64,000 bases of DNA from Streptomyces sp. NRRL S-1022 (GTDB lineage: Bacteria > Actinomycetota > Actinomycetes > Streptomycetales > Streptomycetaceae), in contig NZ_JOIU01000010.1 in NCBI RefSeq assembly GCF_000720135.1, forward strand, positions 139,114 to 203,113, in the 5' to 3' direction. The position numbers and the translations under genes are program-made. Shown here in pieces: positions 1 to 9,222 of the stretch (the stretch's first letter is position 1; each line of letters opens with the position of its first letter). The notes under the pieces were generated by a model. The model had not been told where the DNA came from. It did not search any database and worked only from the letters and a program-made list of their open reading frames with translations.

Positions 1-530
1 GAGACCACCGGCTCCTCCTCGTAGCCGAACACGCTCTTGTAGAACTTCGCGACGCTCTCCGTCTCGAAGGTGACCAGTTCGTTCCAGACGGGCGTGCCGG
101 GCACGCCGCTGATCGCCGTGCCGAAGAGCGCGCTGCCCTGCCAGATCCCGAACACCGCCCCGGAGGGGTCGGCGGCGATCGCCATCCGCCCGGCCTCGGC
201 GGCGTCCAGCGGGCCGACTGCCACCGTGCCGCCGCACAGCCGTACGGTGTCGGCGGTCTGGTCGACGTCGTCCGAGGCGAAGTACGGCGTCCAGGCGACC
301 GGCAGCCGGCGGTCCGGCGGCAGCTGGCCCATGCCCGCCACCTCCCGCCCGTCCAGCAGCGCCCGCACGTACGGGCCGAGCTGCTGCGGGCCCGGCCGGA
401 ACTCCCAGCCGAACAGCTCACCGTAGAACTCCTCGGTGCCGTCCAGCCCGTGCGCCATCAGGCTCACCCAGCTGGGCGTGCCGGGCACGCGCCGCGCGTG
501 CGGACCGTCCGACTCCGGTGCCTCGGTCAT
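1..530 (-). CDS. VOC (glyoxalase/bleomycin-resistance) family protein, 3' end outside window
   Basis: Reading leftward from an ATG whose complement ends at 530, the frame stays open to the window edge. The protein begins MTEAPESDG and contains PGTPSWVSLMAHGLDGTEEF followed by YGELFGWEF, then a second unit with PGTPVWNELVTFETESVAKF. Two such VOC beta-alpha-beta units in tandem are usual for two-domain glyoxalase-like proteins of streptomycetes. The substrate cannot be told from sequence. The C-terminal part of the second domain lies outside the window. The start fits the onset of the conserved domain; no strong Shine-Dalgarno sequence is visible. Confidence 0.8.
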   Translation of the reverse strand, partial: MTEAPESDGPHARRVPGTPSWVSLMAHGLDGTEEFYGELFGWEFRPGPQQLGPYVRALLDGREVAGMGQLPPDRRLPVAWTPYFASDDVDQTADTVRLCGGTVAVGPLDAAEAGRMAIAADPSGAVFGIWQGSALFGTAISGVPGTPVWNELVTFETESVAKFYKSVFGYEEEPVV

Positions 531-848
531 CGATCACTCTCTCCCCGGCCCCTCGCGGTGGCCGTGTCGCTTCCGCTCCCCGGCAGGGGTGTCCACGCCG
601 CTGGCGCGTACGCCCGTGCCGGTGCCCGCATCCTCCGGCGGTGCCGCGGGGCCGTACCGCGCCGCTCGGCCGTCACTCCGGGAGGATGCCCGATCTGCCG
701 TCTTCGCCGCTTCCTGACGATGCCGACGGGAGCCCGTCGGCTGTACAGCACGTGCTCGATCCGGTACGCCCGGTGATCGAGCCTGTCCGGCCGAGCAGAG
801 TAGCCGCACCTGGACGCCGCGGCCACCCCTGGCGTATGGATGGACGCC
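531..848. other. Divergent intergenic region, no gene seen
   Basis: Spacer between the leftward VOC gene and the rightward rhodanese gene. Reading frames here have no recognisable domain and look like high-GC shadow frames. It presumably holds both divergent promoters, but I cannot point to a convincing -10/-35 pair. Confidence 0.5.
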
Positions 849-1703
849 ATGACAGCCATCATCACCGCAACCGATCTCGCCCACGAGCTGACCGGGGACG
901 CCCCGCCCACGCTGCTGGACGTGCGCTGGCAGCTCAGCACGGCGAAGGCGGCGGGCGCGCCGGCCTTCGACGGCCGGGCCGCGTACGCGGCCGGGCACAT
1001 CCCCGGCGCGGTCTTCGTCGACCTGGACCGCGAGCTGGCCGCCGCGCCCGGAGCGCAGGGCCGGCATCCGCTGCCCGACCTGGCGGAGTTCGGTGCCGCG
1101 ATGCGTCGCGCGGGCGTGTCGGCGGGGCGGCCGGTCGTCGTGTACGACGGCGGGCAGGGCTGGGCCGCCGCGCGCGCGTGGTGGCTGCTGCGCTGGACGG
1201 GTCACCCGGACGTGCGGGTGCTCGACGGCGGGTTGCCGTCCTGGCGGGGCGAGCTGTCCACCGGCGAGCCGGAGGCCCCGGCCGAGGGCGACTTCGTCCC
1301 GGAGCCGGCCGCCGCCGGGCTGCTGGACGCGGACGGGGCCGCGGCCCTGGCCCGAACGGGTGTGCTGCTGGACGCGCGCGCGGGGGAGCGGTACCGCGGG
1401 GAGGTGGAGCCCATCGACCGGGTCGGCGGGCACATCCCGGGCGCGGTGTCGGCGCCGACGACGGAGAACGTGGGCCCCGACGGCCGCTTCCTGCCCGCGG
1501 CGGAGCTGAAGGACCGCTTCAAGGCGCTGGGGGTGTCCGAGGACACCGAGGTGGGCGTGTACTGCGGTTCGGGCGTCTCCGGCGCCCACGAGGTCCTCGC
1601 ACTCGCCGTGGCGGGCGTCCCGGCGGCCCTGTACGTGGGTTCGTGGTCCGAGTGGTCCTCGGACCCGGCGCGGCCGGTGGCGGTGGGAGCGGATCCGCAG
1701 TAG
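849..1703 (+). CDS. Sulfurtransferase with two rhodanese domains (thiosulfate/3-mercaptopyruvate type)
   Basis: 284-residue cytoplasmic enzyme transferring sulfane sulfur from thiosulfate or 3-mercaptopyruvate to an acceptor. The N-terminal rhodanese domain (about 5-120) carries LLDVRW and AGHIPGAVFVDLD; the C-terminal domain (about 145-280) carries VLLDARAGERYRGE, GHIPGAVSAPT and the active-site loop CGSGVSGAH with Cys239. A CG-S-G-type loop is typical of the SseA/TST group. An in-frame ATG at 840 would add three residues; I chose 849 because GGATGG lies five bases upstream of it. It converges on sepH with a shared terminator hairpin between them. Confidence 0.92.
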   Translation: MTAIITATDLAHELTGDAPPTLLDVRWQLSTAKAAGAPAFDGRAAYAAGHIPGAVFVDLDRELAAAPGAQGRHPLPDLAEFGAAMRRAGVSAGRPVVVYDGGQGWAAARAWWLLRWTGHPDVRVLDGGLPSWRGELSTGEPEAPAEGDFVPEPAAAGLLDADGAAALARTGVLLDARAGERYRGEVEPIDRVGGHIPGAVSAPTTENVGPDGRFLPAAELKDRFKALGVSEDTEVGVYCGSGVSGAHEVLALAVAGVPAALYVGSWSEWSSDPARPVAVGADPQ

Positions 1704-1716
1704 CGGGCGGCCCGAA

Positions 1717-1742
1717 GAGGGGGCACGCGCGCGTGCCCCCTC
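1717..1742. terminator. Perfect 26-bp palindrome, bidirectional terminator
   Basis: A fully self-complementary sequence (GAGGGGGCAC arm, GCGCGC centre, GTGCCCCCTC arm) in the 58-bp gap between two convergent genes. There is no T-run, as is common for streptomycete hairpin terminators. It would serve transcripts from both sides. Confidence 0.75.
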
Positions 1743-1761
1743 CCGCATCCGTACGGGCGGC

Positions 1762-2802
1762 CTACTCCTGCTTCTTGCGGCGGGTGCCGAACACGATCTC
1801 GTCCCAGCTCGGCACGGCGGCACGGCGGCCGGGGCGGACGCCGTCGGCCTCGGCCTGCCGGTCGGTCGCGCCGACCAGCCGGTCGCGGTGGCTGCTGACC
1901 GAGCGCGGCATGAGGACGTCCGCGTAGGCGGAGCCGGCGGACGCGGCGGGCGCCGGCGGCTCCTCGGCGACCGGCTCGTCGTCGGGCTCCTCCGAGGGCT
2001 CCGCCGGCCGCTCCGGGACCACCAGGTCGCCCCGGAAGCTCGGTACGGCCTCCAGCAGGCTGGTCAGCGAGTCGCGCTCATCCGCGTCGTCCTCGTCCGG
2101 TTCCGACGGCTGCGCGGGCAGGCCGGGCCGCTCGCGGTCGATCCGTTCGAGCGCGCGGTCCATCGAGCGCTCGCGCGGCAGCCGGGCGATGCGCGGGACG
2201 AACGGGAAGCTCGGCTCCGGCACGGCGAGGTCGTCGGACTCGCCGATCAGCGAGCGCGCCTCCTCGTCCACGGCCTGTACGAGCCGCCGGGGCGGGTCGT
2301 ACGTCCAGCTCGCCGAGTGCGGTTCGCCCGCGACCCGGTAGACGAGGAGCACCTCCCAGGTGCCGTCGTCGCGGCGCCAGGAGTCCCACTGCACGGTGTC
2401 CTTCTCGGCGCCGCGCAGCAGCAGCCGCTCCTGCACGGTTTCGCCGAGCAGCGGGCCGGAGTTCTCGCCGGGGCGGCGGACCGGGGTCTTGCGGGCCCGC
2501 TCGGCCATGAAGGCGCGCTCGGCGAGCACGGGACCCTCGAACCGCCGTACCCGGTCGACCGGGATGCCGGCGAGCTGGGCGACCTCTTCCGCGGTGGCAC
2601 CGGCCCGTATCCGCGCCTGGATGTCACGCGGGCGGAGATGGCTCTCGACCTCGATCTCGATCTGGCCGAGACGGGGACGGTCGCCGCGCACGGCGGCGCG
2701 CAGGCGTTCGTCGATCGGAAGGGTGTACTCCGTAGAGTCGGCAGCCTTCAGCACCAGCCGTGTGCCGTCATTCGAGACGGCCACGACACGCAGTTCGGGC
2801 AT
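1762..2802 (-). CDS. sepH: Septation protein SepH (DUF3071 family)
   Basis: 346-residue protein with the DUF3071 N-terminus (MPELRVVAVSNDGTRLVLK) and a helix-turn-helix around residues 55-85 (GATAEEVAQLAGIPVDRVRR), then KTPVRRPGE and a charged, Pro/Glu-rich C-terminal half. SepH is known in Streptomyces to stimulate FtsZ assembly through its helix-turn-helix-containing domain and to help cell division. The open frame extends 29 codons further upstream, but GGGAGG five bases before the ATG at 2802 and the conserved MPELRVV start fix this initiation codon. The C-terminus ends VFGTRRKKQE. Confidence 0.93.
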   Translation of the reverse strand: MPELRVVAVSNDGTRLVLKAADSTEYTLPIDERLRAAVRGDRPRLGQIEIEVESHLRPRDIQARIRAGATAEEVAQLAGIPVDRVRRFEGPVLAERAFMAERARKTPVRRPGENSGPLLGETVQERLLLRGAEKDTVQWDSWRRDDGTWEVLLVYRVAGEPHSASWTYDPPRRLVQAVDEEARSLIGESDDLAVPEPSFPFVPRIARLPRERSMDRALERIDRERPGLPAQPSEPDEDDADERDSLTSLLEAVPSFRGDLVVPERPAEPSEEPDDEPVAEEPPAPAASAGSAYADVLMPRSVSSHRDRLVGATDRQAEADGVRPGRRAAVPSWDEIVFGTRRKKQE

Positions 2803-3261
2803 GGGGACCTCCCGGGTGGTGCCTGCCGACGTCACGTGCGTCGCTGCTTCCGCTAGTCGAGTGTGGCCTGCCCGGGTGCAGCCTGCCACAACCTTGCCGA
2901 GTTGCCCGGCGTGTCGGGCACGGGCCCGAGATCGCCGTTATGGCACGGTTACCTGTTCGCAACGCTAAGTGACCAACTCCGTCACCCTGTGCAACTAGCC
3001 CCCTCCCGGCGGTCCTGCAAGGCCGCGGGCACCCTGGTGGGAGGCCGGACCCAGGGCTCGCAACAGTACTCCATTCGGACCACCTGCGTGGATCGGCGCG
3101 CCGCCCAACTTCTGGCAAGGGCGGGGACTTGGCCCGGCGCAACCGGTTTTACCGATCATGAAAGTGGCCGACTTCACGCGATCGCCGGAAACGGAACGAA
3201 AGGGTCCGTCCGGCTGCGCCCCCAGCCCTCCGCAGGCTCAACGCCCCAGCCTCCGCGGGTT
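2803..3261. other. Intergenic region upstream of sepH, no gene seen
   Basis: About 460 bases between the sepH start and the 3' end of the lactone oxidase gene, both leftward. It must hold the sepH promoter. A short inverted repeat GTGAC-CAACTCC-GTCAC lies near 2968-2984. I see no coding region with a recognisable product. Confidence 0.45.
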
Positions 3262-4581
3262 CTACGCCCCCAGCACCCTCCGCAGGTAGTCGTTCTGGAA
3301 CAGCCGGTCCGGGTCCAGGCGGTCCCGCAGTGCGGTGAACTCGCCGAAGCGCGGGTACACGCGGGCGAAGTACTCGGCGTCGCGCGTGTGCACCTTGCCC
3401 CAGTGCGGGCGCCCCTCGTGCGCGGTGAAGATGCGCTCGGCGGCGGTGAAGTACGCCTGATAGGGCGTGCCCCGGAACATGTGCACGGCGATGTAGGCGC
3501 TGTCGCGGCCCGAAGCGGTGGACAGCGCGATGTCGTCGGCCGGCGCGGTGCGCACCTCGACCGGGAAGCCGATCCGCAGCCCGGAGCGGTCGACCATGGC
3601 CTTCAGTTCGCGCAGCGTCGCGACGAGCGCCGCGCGCGGGACGGCGTACTCCATCTCCACGAAGCGCACCCGGCGCGGCGAGGTGAAGACCTTGTACGGG
3701 ATGTCCGTGTACGTGCGCGCGGACAGGGCCCTGCTGGAGATCCGCGCGATCGCCGGAACGGTCGCGGGGGCCGCGCGGCCGATCCACTGGGCCACCTGGA
3801 AGACGCCGTTGGAGAGGAACTCGTCCTCGAACCAGCCGGCGACCTGCCCCACCGGCTGTGCGGGGCCGGCGCTGCGGTTGTTGCGCTTGGTGTTGGTGCT
3901 GCCGGTGTGCGGGAACCAGTAGAACTCGAAGTGCTCGTTCTCGGCCCACAGTTGATCGAACTCGGCGAGGACCCGCTCGAAGGGCATGGGTTCCTCGCGC
4001 GCGGTGAGCAGGAACAGCGGCTCCACGGCGAAGGTGATCGCGGTGACGATCCCCAGGGCGCCGAGCCCGATGCGGGCCGCGGCGAACACCTGCGGGTTCT
4101 CCTTCTCGGAGCAGGTGAGCAGCGAGCCGTCGGCCGTGACGAGCTCCAGCCCCTTGATCTGCGCGGCGATCGAGGCGGACGTGCGTCCCGTGCCGTGCGT
4201 GCCGGTGCTGGTGGCTCCCGAGACGGTCTGCTCCATGATGTCGCCCATGTTGGTGAGCGACAGGCCCTCGCGCGCGAGGGCGGCATTGAGTCTCTTGAGC
4301 GGGGTACCCGCCTCCACGGTGACCGTCATGGACGCCCGGTCGATGGTGCGTATACCGGTCAACAGTTGAGGGCGTATCAATACACCGTCGGTGGCGGCGA
4401 TCGAGGTGAAGGAGTGCCCGGTCCCGACCGCCTTCACCTTCAGGCCGTCCTCGCGCGCCCGGCGCACCGCCGCGGCCAGCTCCTCCACCGAGGCCGGCGC
4501 GACCTGCCGGGCGGGCCGGGCGGAGACGTTCCCGCCCCAGTTACGCCAGGTGCCGTTCATCCCGCTCGCTGTGCTGCCCAA
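3262..4581 (-). CDS. FAD-linked D-arabinono-1,4-lactone oxidase / alditol oxidase family protein
   Basis: 439-residue VAO-type flavoprotein. The FAD domain (about 20-190) has VGTGHSFTSIAATDG, whose His is the usual site of covalent flavin attachment in this family, and TSTGTHGTGR. The C-terminal ALO domain follows (PHWGKVHTRDAEYF, then FRNDYL-like RLFQNDYLRRVLG at the end). Known members oxidise aldonolactones or alditols and release H2O2; the true substrate here is unknown. The start is a TTG at 4581 preceded by GGGGAGG five bases upstream; an ATG at 4560 is the alternative. The gene overlaps the end of the upstream MFS gene by about 40 bases, so the two are probably co-transcribed and translationally coupled. 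Confidence 0.85.
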   Translation of the reverse strand: MGSTASGMNGTWRNWGGNVSARPARQVAPASVEELAAAVRRAREDGLKVKAVGTGHSFTSIAATDGVLIRPQLLTGIRTIDRASMTVTVEAGTPLKRLNAALAREGLSLTNMGDIMEQTVSGATSTGTHGTGRTSASIAAQIKGLELVTADGSLLTCSEKENPQVFAAARIGLGALGIVTAITFAVEPLFLLTAREEPMPFERVLAEFDQLWAENEHFEFYWFPHTGSTNTKRNNRSAGPAQPVGQVAGWFEDEFLSNGVFQVAQWIGRAAPATVPAIARISSRALSARTYTDIPYKVFTSPRRVRFVEMEYAVPRAALVATLRELKAMVDRSGLRIGFPVEVRTAPADDIALSTASGRDSAYIAVHMFRGTPYQAYFTAAERIFTAHEGRPHWGKVHTRDAEYFARVYPRFGEFTALRDRLDPDRLFQNDYLRRVLGA

Positions 4582-5821
4582 CGGTGCCTCCCCGACCCGA
4601 GGCCGGCCTGCGCAGCCGGCGGTACCCGAGGAAACCGACCGCGACCGCGACGGCTCCGGACACGGCCGGAACCCCGTACCCGGCCCGTGCCCCGGCCGCG
4701 TCGATCACCCAGCCGGCCACGGAGGAGCCGACCGCGATGCCGACGGCGAGGCCGGTGCTCACCCAGGTCATGCCTTCGGTGAGCTGCGCGCGCGGTACGT
4801 GCTCTTCGATGAGGGACATCGTCGTGATCATCGTCGGTGCGATGGACAGCCCCGCAACGAACAGCGCCACGGCCAGAAGCGGCAGGTTTCCGACCAGTAG
4901 GAGGGGGATCATACTCACGGCCATCCCCGCCACGCCCAGCAGCCAGCGGCGTTCCGGCGCCCCGCTGAAGCGCAGCAGTCCGAAGACCACGCCCGCGACG
5001 CAGGAACCGGCCGCGTACAGCGCCAGCACCACGCTCGCGGCGCCCTTGTGGCCGCGCTCGTCGGCGAAGGCGACGGTGACCACGTCCACGGCGCCGAAGA
5101 TCGCGCCGGTCGCCACGAAGGTGGCCACCAGCACCTGGAGCCCCCGCGCGCGCAGGGCGCTGCCGCCGCCGTCCCGCTCGCGCGGGTGCGGCTCGGGCTC
5201 GGTGGCGCGCTGGGCGGTCAGCCACAGGACGCCGGCCGCGAGGAAGCAGGCGGCCAGCAGGGGACCCGCCTCCGGGAACCAGGCCGTGGACAGACCGATG
5301 GAGATGATCGGACCGAAGATAAAGCAGACCTCGTCCACGACCGACTCGAACGAGTAGGCGGTGTGCAGCTTCGGGGTGCCCCGGTACAGCGCCGCCCAGC
5401 GGGCCCGGATCATCGCGCCCAGGCTCGGCACCGTGCCGATCCCGGCCGCGCAGATGAACAGCAGCCAGTCCGGCCCCCGCAGGTGGGCGGTGAGCAGCAG
5501 TCCGGCCGCCGCGGCCAGGGCGACCAGGGTCGCGGGGCGCAGCACCCGCCGCTGCCCGTGCCGGTCCACCAGCCGGGAGATCTGCGGCCCCACCGCGGCG
5601 GCGGACAGCGCCATGGCCGCCGACAGGGCACCCGCGAGGCCGTACCGCCCGGTGAGCTGGGAGACCATCGTGACCACGCCGATGCCCATCATCGACAGCG
5701 GCATCCGGCCGATGAGTCCCGCGGCGGAGAAGGCCTTGGTGCCGGGCTCGGCGAACAAGGCTCTGTAGGGGCTGGGCACGTGGTCTCCGGAACGGCTCGG
5801 TAAGGCGCGAATGCGGCTCAT
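4541..5821 (-). CDS. Major facilitator superfamily transporter
   Basis: 426-residue integral membrane protein with about twelve hydrophobic segments and the loop motif [17 protein letters not shown] between TM2 and TM3, the usual MFS G-x-x-x-D-R-x-G-R-R/K position. N- and C-terminal halves are joined by a polar stretch near residue 210 ([20 protein letters not shown]). Substrate unknown; drug or metabolite efflux is typical for this type. The ATG lies only 12 bases from an iron-box-like palindrome, so repression by an IdeR/DmdR-type regulator, and hence a link to iron or siderophore export, is plausible but unproven. It overlaps the downstream lactone oxidase gene. Confidence 0.85.
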   Translation of the reverse strand: MSRIRALPSRSGDHVPSPYRALFAEPGTKAFSAAGLIGRMPLSMMGIGVVTMVSQLTGRYGLAGALSAAMALSAAAVGPQISRLVDRHGQRRVLRPATLVALAAAAGLLLTAHLRGPDWLLFICAAGIGTVPSLGAMIRARWAALYRGTPKLHTAYSFESVVDEVCFIFGPIISIGLSTAWFPEAGPLLAACFLAAGVLWLTAQRATEPEPHPRERDGGGSALRARGLQVLVATFVATGAIFGAVDVVTVAFADERGHKGAASVVLALYAAGSCVAGVVFGLLRFSGAPERRWLLGVAGMAVSMIPLLLVGNLPLLAVALFVAGLSIAPTMITTMSLIEEHVPRAQLTEGMTWVSTGLAVGIAVGSSVAGWVIDAAGARAGYGVPAVSGAVAVAVGFLGYRRLRRPASGRGGTVGQHSERDERHLA

Positions 5822-5828
5822 ACAGCTT

Positions 5829-5847
5829 ACGAGTTAGGGCAACCTAA
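5829..5847. promoter_or_regulatory. Iron-box-like operator (DmdR/IdeR type) between MFS and ferrochelatase genes
   Basis: The core TTAGGGCAACCTAA (5834-5847) is an inverted repeat TTAGG/CCTAA. Aligned to the 19-bp actinobacterial iron box TTAGGTTAGGCTAACCTAA, the stretch 5829-5847 matches at 13 positions, with one arm almost complete. It sits 12 bases upstream of the leftward MFS start and about 100 bases upstream of hemH. Binding is inferred from sequence only. Confidence 0.5.
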
Positions 5848-5950
5848 TCGCACCCGGTGCGAGGCCCGAGAAAAACGTCCCGAACCGGCGCGAACCGACC
5901 CCTCACCCCGCTGTTTCCCCGCTGTCGGTGCCGGGTGGCAGGATCGACTC

Positions 5951-7078
5951 ATGCCAGACGCGCTCGATGCCACCCCGTACGACGCCCTGCTCCTGCTCTC
6001 CTTCGGCGGCCCCGAAGGCCCGGACGACGTGGTCCCGTTCCTGGAGAACGTCACGCGCGGGCGCGGCATCCCCAAGGAACGCCTCAAGGAAGTCGGGCAG
6101 CACTACTTCCTGTTCGGCGGGGTCAGCCCCATCAACGACCAGAACCGCGCCCTGCTGGACGCCCTGCGCAAGGACTTCGCCGAACACGGCCTGAACCTGC
6201 CGGTCTACTGGGGCAACCGCAACTGGGCGCCGTACCTGACCGACACCCTGCGCGAGATGGTCGCCGACGGCCGCCGCCGCATCCTCGTCCTGGCCACCAG
6301 CGCCTACGCGTCCTACTCGGGCTGCCGCCAGTACCGGGAGAACCTCGCCGACGCGCTGGCCGCCCTGGAGGCCGAGGGCCTGGAGCTGCCGAGGGTGGAC
6401 AAGCTGCGGCACTACTTCAACCACCCCGGCTTCGTCGAGCCCATGACCGACGGCGTGCTGCGGGCCCTGGAGGACCTCCCCGAGGACGTCCGCGCGGGCG
6501 CCCACATCGCCTTCACCACCCACTCCATCCCGACCTCGGCCGCCGACACCTCCGGCCCCGCCGAGGCCCACGGCGAGGGCGGTGCCTACGTCGAGCAGCA
6601 CCTGGACGTGGCCCGGCTGATCGCCGACGCCGTCCGCGAGCGCACCGGCGCCGACCACCCCTGGCGGCTCGTCTACCAGTCCCGCTCCGGCGCCCCGCAC
6701 ATCCCGTGGCTGGAGCCCGACATCTGCGACCACCTGGAGGAGCGGCACGCGTCCGGCGCGCCCGCCGTGGTCATGGCCCCCATCGGTTTCGTCTCCGACC
6801 ACATGGAGGTCCTCTACGACCTCGACACCGAGGCCAAGGCCAAGGCCGAGGAGCTGGGCCTGCCGGTGCGCCGCTCGGCCACCGTGGGCGCCGACCCGCG
6901 GTTCGCCGCGGCCGTCCGCGAGCTGGTCACGGAGCGCGCGGCCGTGGAACGCGGCCAGGAGGTCACCCCGTGCGCCCTGGGCACGCTGGGCGCGAGCCAC
7001 AACGTCTGCCCGGTCGGCTGCTGCCCCGCCCGTGCGCCCCGCCCGGCCGCCGCCGGCGCCGACAGCCCCTACGCGTGA
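5951..7078 (+). CDS. hemH: Ferrochelatase (actinobacterial coproporphyrin type)
   Basis: 375-residue chelatase inserting Fe2+ into a porphyrin. It carries [20 protein letters not shown] at the N-terminus, [16 protein letters not shown], the tyrosine-rich [16 protein letters not shown], the metal-site HSIP ([14 protein letters not shown]) and the [16 protein letters not shown] block. Actinobacteria generally use the coproporphyrin-dependent route, so the physiological substrate is probably coproporphyrin III (CpfC) rather than protoporphyrin IX. Near the C-terminus several cysteines cluster ([14 protein letters not shown]), recalling the [2Fe-2S] ligands reported in some actinobacterial ferrochelatases. 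The phosphatase gene starts nine bases after the stop. Confidence 0.95.
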   Translation: MPDALDATPYDALLLLSFGGPEGPDDVVPFLENVTRGRGIPKERLKEVGQHYFLFGGVSPINDQNRALLDALRKDFAEHGLNLPVYWGNRNWAPYLTDTLREMVADGRRRILVLATSAYASYSGCRQYRENLADALAALEAEGLELPRVDKLRHYFNHPGFVEPMTDGVLRALEDLPEDVRAGAHIAFTTHSIPTSAADTSGPAEAHGEGGAYVEQHLDVARLIADAVRERTGADHPWRLVYQSRSGAPHIPWLEPDICDHLEERHASGAPAVVMAPIGFVSDHMEVLYDLDTEAKAKAEELGLPVRRSATVGADPRFAAAVRELVTERAAVERGQEVTPCALGTLGASHNVCPVGCCPARAPRPAAAGADSPYA

Positions 7079-7086
7079 GGAGACCC

Positions 7087-7902
7087 GTGACCGACGCCCT
7101 GCACCGGGACCTGCTTGCCCTCGCCCGGGAGGCCGCCCGCCGGGCCGGCGAGCTGCTGCGCGACGGCCGCCCCGCCGACCTCGCCGTGGCCAGGACGAAG
7201 TCCAGCCCCATCGACGTCGTCACCGAGATGGACATCGCGGCGGAGAAGCTGATCACCGACCTGATCTCCGGGCGGCGGCCGGACGACGGCTTCCTCGGCG
7301 AGGAGGGCGCCTCCGTCGAGGGCACGAGCGGCATCCGCTGGGTGATCGACCCGCTCGACGGCACCGTCAACTACCTGTACGGCCTGCCGACCTGGGCGGT
7401 GTCCGTCGCGGCGGAACAGGACGGCGAGACCGTCGTCGGCGTCGTCGCCGCCCCCATGCGCGGCGAGACGTACCACGCCGTGCGCGGCGGCGGCGCGTGG
7501 GCGACCGGTGCATGGGAGGGCGAGCGGGCGCTCGCCTGCCGCCCCGCGCCCCCGCTGGACCAGGCCCTGGTCTCCACCGGGTTCAACTACGTCACCGAGG
7601 TCCGCACCCACCAGGCGGAGGTGGCCGCCCGGCTCGTCCCGCTGCTGCGGGACATCCGGCGCGGCGGTTCGGCGGCGGTCGACCTGTGCGACGTGGCCTG
7701 CGGCCGGCTCGACGGGTACTACGAGCGGGGTCTGCACGCGTGGGACGTCGCGGCCGGTGACCTGATCGCCCGGGAGGCGGGCGCGCTGACCGGTGGGCGG
7801 CCCGGAGAGCGCCCCTCGGGGGACCTGACCGTCGCGGGGACGCCCGGGGTGTTCGAGCCCCTCCAGCGGCTCCTGGAGGACTTCGGCGCCTGGCACGACT
7901 GA
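7087..7902 (+). CDS. Inositol monophosphatase family protein
   Basis: 271-residue Mg2+-dependent phosphatase. It has FLGEEGAS (metal-binding Glu), WVIDPLDGTVNYLYG, the family signature with its three acidic ligands, and WDVAAGDLIAREAGA near the C-terminus. Known members act on inositol phosphates, histidinol phosphate or PAP, and the substrate cannot be chosen here. The GTG start at 7087 has TGAGGAG just upstream. The nine-base spacing from hemH suggests one operon. A strong terminator follows. Confidence 0.9.
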   Translation: MTDALHRDLLALAREAARRAGELLRDGRPADLAVARTKSSPIDVVTEMDIAAEKLITDLISGRRPDDGFLGEEGASVEGTSGIRWVIDPLDGTVNYLYGLPTWAVSVAAEQDGETVVGVVAAPMRGETYHAVRGGGAWATGAWEGERALACRPAPPLDQALVSTGFNYVTEVRTHQAEVAARLVPLLRDIRRGGSAAVDLCDVACGRLDGYYERGLHAWDVAAGDLIAREAGALTGGRPGERPSGDLTVAGTPGVFEPLQRLLEDFGAWHD

Positions 7903-7926
7903 CCGGCACCGCGGCAGCCGCACGCG

Positions 7927-7961
7927 AAGGGACCCCGGCGCTGGATTCGCCGGGGTCCCTT
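7927..7961. terminator. Perfect 14-bp hairpin terminator after the inositol phosphatase gene
   Basis: Arms AAGGGACCCCGGCG and CGCCGGGGTCCCTT flank the loop CTGGATT; the T-containing 3' side (CTTCTTGCGCTT) follows. It lies between convergent genes, so it may act in both directions. Confidence 0.85.
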
Positions 7962-7979
7962 CTTGCGCTTCCGAGCCGA

Positions 7980-8153
7980 TCAGACGCGTGACGCGCCGAC
8001 CTCCACACCGTGTTCGGCGGCGAGGCGTCGCAGGTCGTCGAGCTCTGACTGCTCCACCTCGGCGAGGAAGTCGTCGCCCTCGTCACGAGCCCGCGACAGG
8101 TCGGTCTCGGTCGCCCTTATGCGCTGCAGAAGTCCTGCGGTGAAAGCGTCCAT
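7980..8153 (-). CDS. Small acidic conserved hypothetical protein (57 aa)
   Basis: Predicted protein starts MDAFTAGLLQRIRATETDLS and ends AAEHGVEVGASRV; it looks wholly helical and amphipathic, rich in Glu, Asp and Arg, with no membrane segment. The frame is longer upstream, but GAGGGGG six bases before the ATG at 8153 marks this start. It converges on the phosphatase gene and shares its terminator. I do not recognise a function. The good ribosome-binding site and sensible composition argue that it is real. Confidence 0.65.
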   Translation of the reverse strand: MDAFTAGLLQRIRATETDLSRARDEGDDFLAEVEQSELDDLRRLAAEHGVEVGASRV

Positions 8154-8563
8154 GCTGCGCCCCCTCGTCCAGGGTCGTGGGTCGGTGGCACGGGGGTGTG
8201 CCGTAGGGAAGAAGCGATCACGTCTCTCGCAGGTGCCCAGCGCTGCCCGGCCGGGCGGCGACGGTGCCGGACACCCGCGCCCGCTCTGCGAAACGGATGG
8301 CGGGGTACCGCACGGTGCTGCGGCACATGCAGAGCGTGATCGCGGGGTGTAAAGCCGTCCTCCCCCAGCTCCCTTCCGCGGAAACCTCAACCGGCGCAGA
8401 AATTCTCGTATTCCCGCCCCAGGAAGCCCTTCCTGCCGCCCGGACCCCGCCTTACAGCCGACTTATGGCCGAAAAGGGCAGGATGGGGGTCAACCCACGG
8501 ACAGCCCTGCCCGCAGGCGCTCACGGCGCGCTGCGCGGGTGGACATGAGGAAGGACAAGCGAC
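8154..8563. other. Intergenic region upstream of cutR, no gene seen
   Basis: About 410 bases between the leftward 57-aa gene and the rightward cutR. The frames that cross it show no conserved domain. It should contain two divergent promoters. The stretch around 8450-8490 (CGCCTTACAGCCGACTTATGG) is the most AT-rich patch near cutR, but I would not assign a promoter from it. Confidence 0.4.
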
Positions 8564-9217
8564 GTGCGCGTACTCGTCGTCGAGGACGAGCAACTGCTCG
8601 CCGATGCGGTGGCCACCGGACTGCGCCGGGAGGCCATGGCCGTCGACGTCGTGTACGACGGTGCGGCCGCCCTGGAGCGCATCGGCGTCAACGACTACGA
8701 CGTGGTCGTCCTCGACCGCGACCTCCCGCTCGTGCACGGCGACGACGTGTGCCGCAGGATCGTCGAGCTGGGCATGCCCACGCGCGTGCTGATGCTCACC
8801 GCGTCCGGCGACGTCAGCGACCGCGTCGAGGGCCTGGAGATCGGCGCCGACGACTACCTGCCCAAGCCGTTCGCCTTCAGTGAGCTGATCGCCCGGGTGC
8901 GCGCCCTCGGCCGCCGCACCAGCGTGCCCCTGCCGCCGGTCCTGGAGCGCGCCGGCATCAAGCTCGACCCCAACCGCCGCGAGGTCTTCCGGGACGGCAA
9001 GGAGGTCCAGCTCGCGCCCAAGGAGTTCGCGGTGCTGGAGGTGCTCATGCGCAGCGAGGGGGCCGTGGTGTCGGCGGAGCAGCTGCTGGAGAAGGCCTGG
9101 GACGAGAACACCGACCCCTTCACCAACGTGGTGCGGGTGACGGTGATGACCCTGCGCCGCAAGCTCGGCGAGCCGCCCGTCATCGTCACCGTCCCCGGCT
9201 CCGGCTACCGGATCTGA
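8564..9217 (+). CDS. cutR: Response regulator CutR (OmpR/PhoB family)
   Basis: 217-residue two-component regulator. The receiver domain (1-115) has the acidic pocket VEDE (7-9), phospho-acceptor Asp51 in VVVLDRDLP, and the switch Lys in DDYLPKPF. The winged-helix output domain (about 125-217) ends RRKLGEPPVIVTVPGSGYRI. Length and partner match the Streptomyces CutR of the CutRS pair, first linked to a copper-dependent phenotype in S. lividans and later to secretion stress. It starts with GTG preceded by GGAAGG. The kinase gene begins five bases after the stop. Confidence 0.88.
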   Translation: MRVLVVEDEQLLADAVATGLRREAMAVDVVYDGAAALERIGVNDYDVVVLDRDLPLVHGDDVCRRIVELGMPTRVLMLTASGDVSDRVEGLEIGADDYLPKPFAFSELIARVRALGRRTSVPLPPVLERAGIKLDPNRREVFRDGKEVQLAPKEFAVLEVLMRSEGAVVSAEQLLEKAWDENTDPFTNVVRVTVMTLRRKLGEPPVIVTVPGSGYRI

Positions 9218-9222
9218 TCCCC

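Noticed and set aside
2968..2984. Inverted repeat GTGAC-N7-GTCAC upstream of sepH as an operator
   Set aside because: Five-base arms are too short to separate from chance in high-GC DNA.
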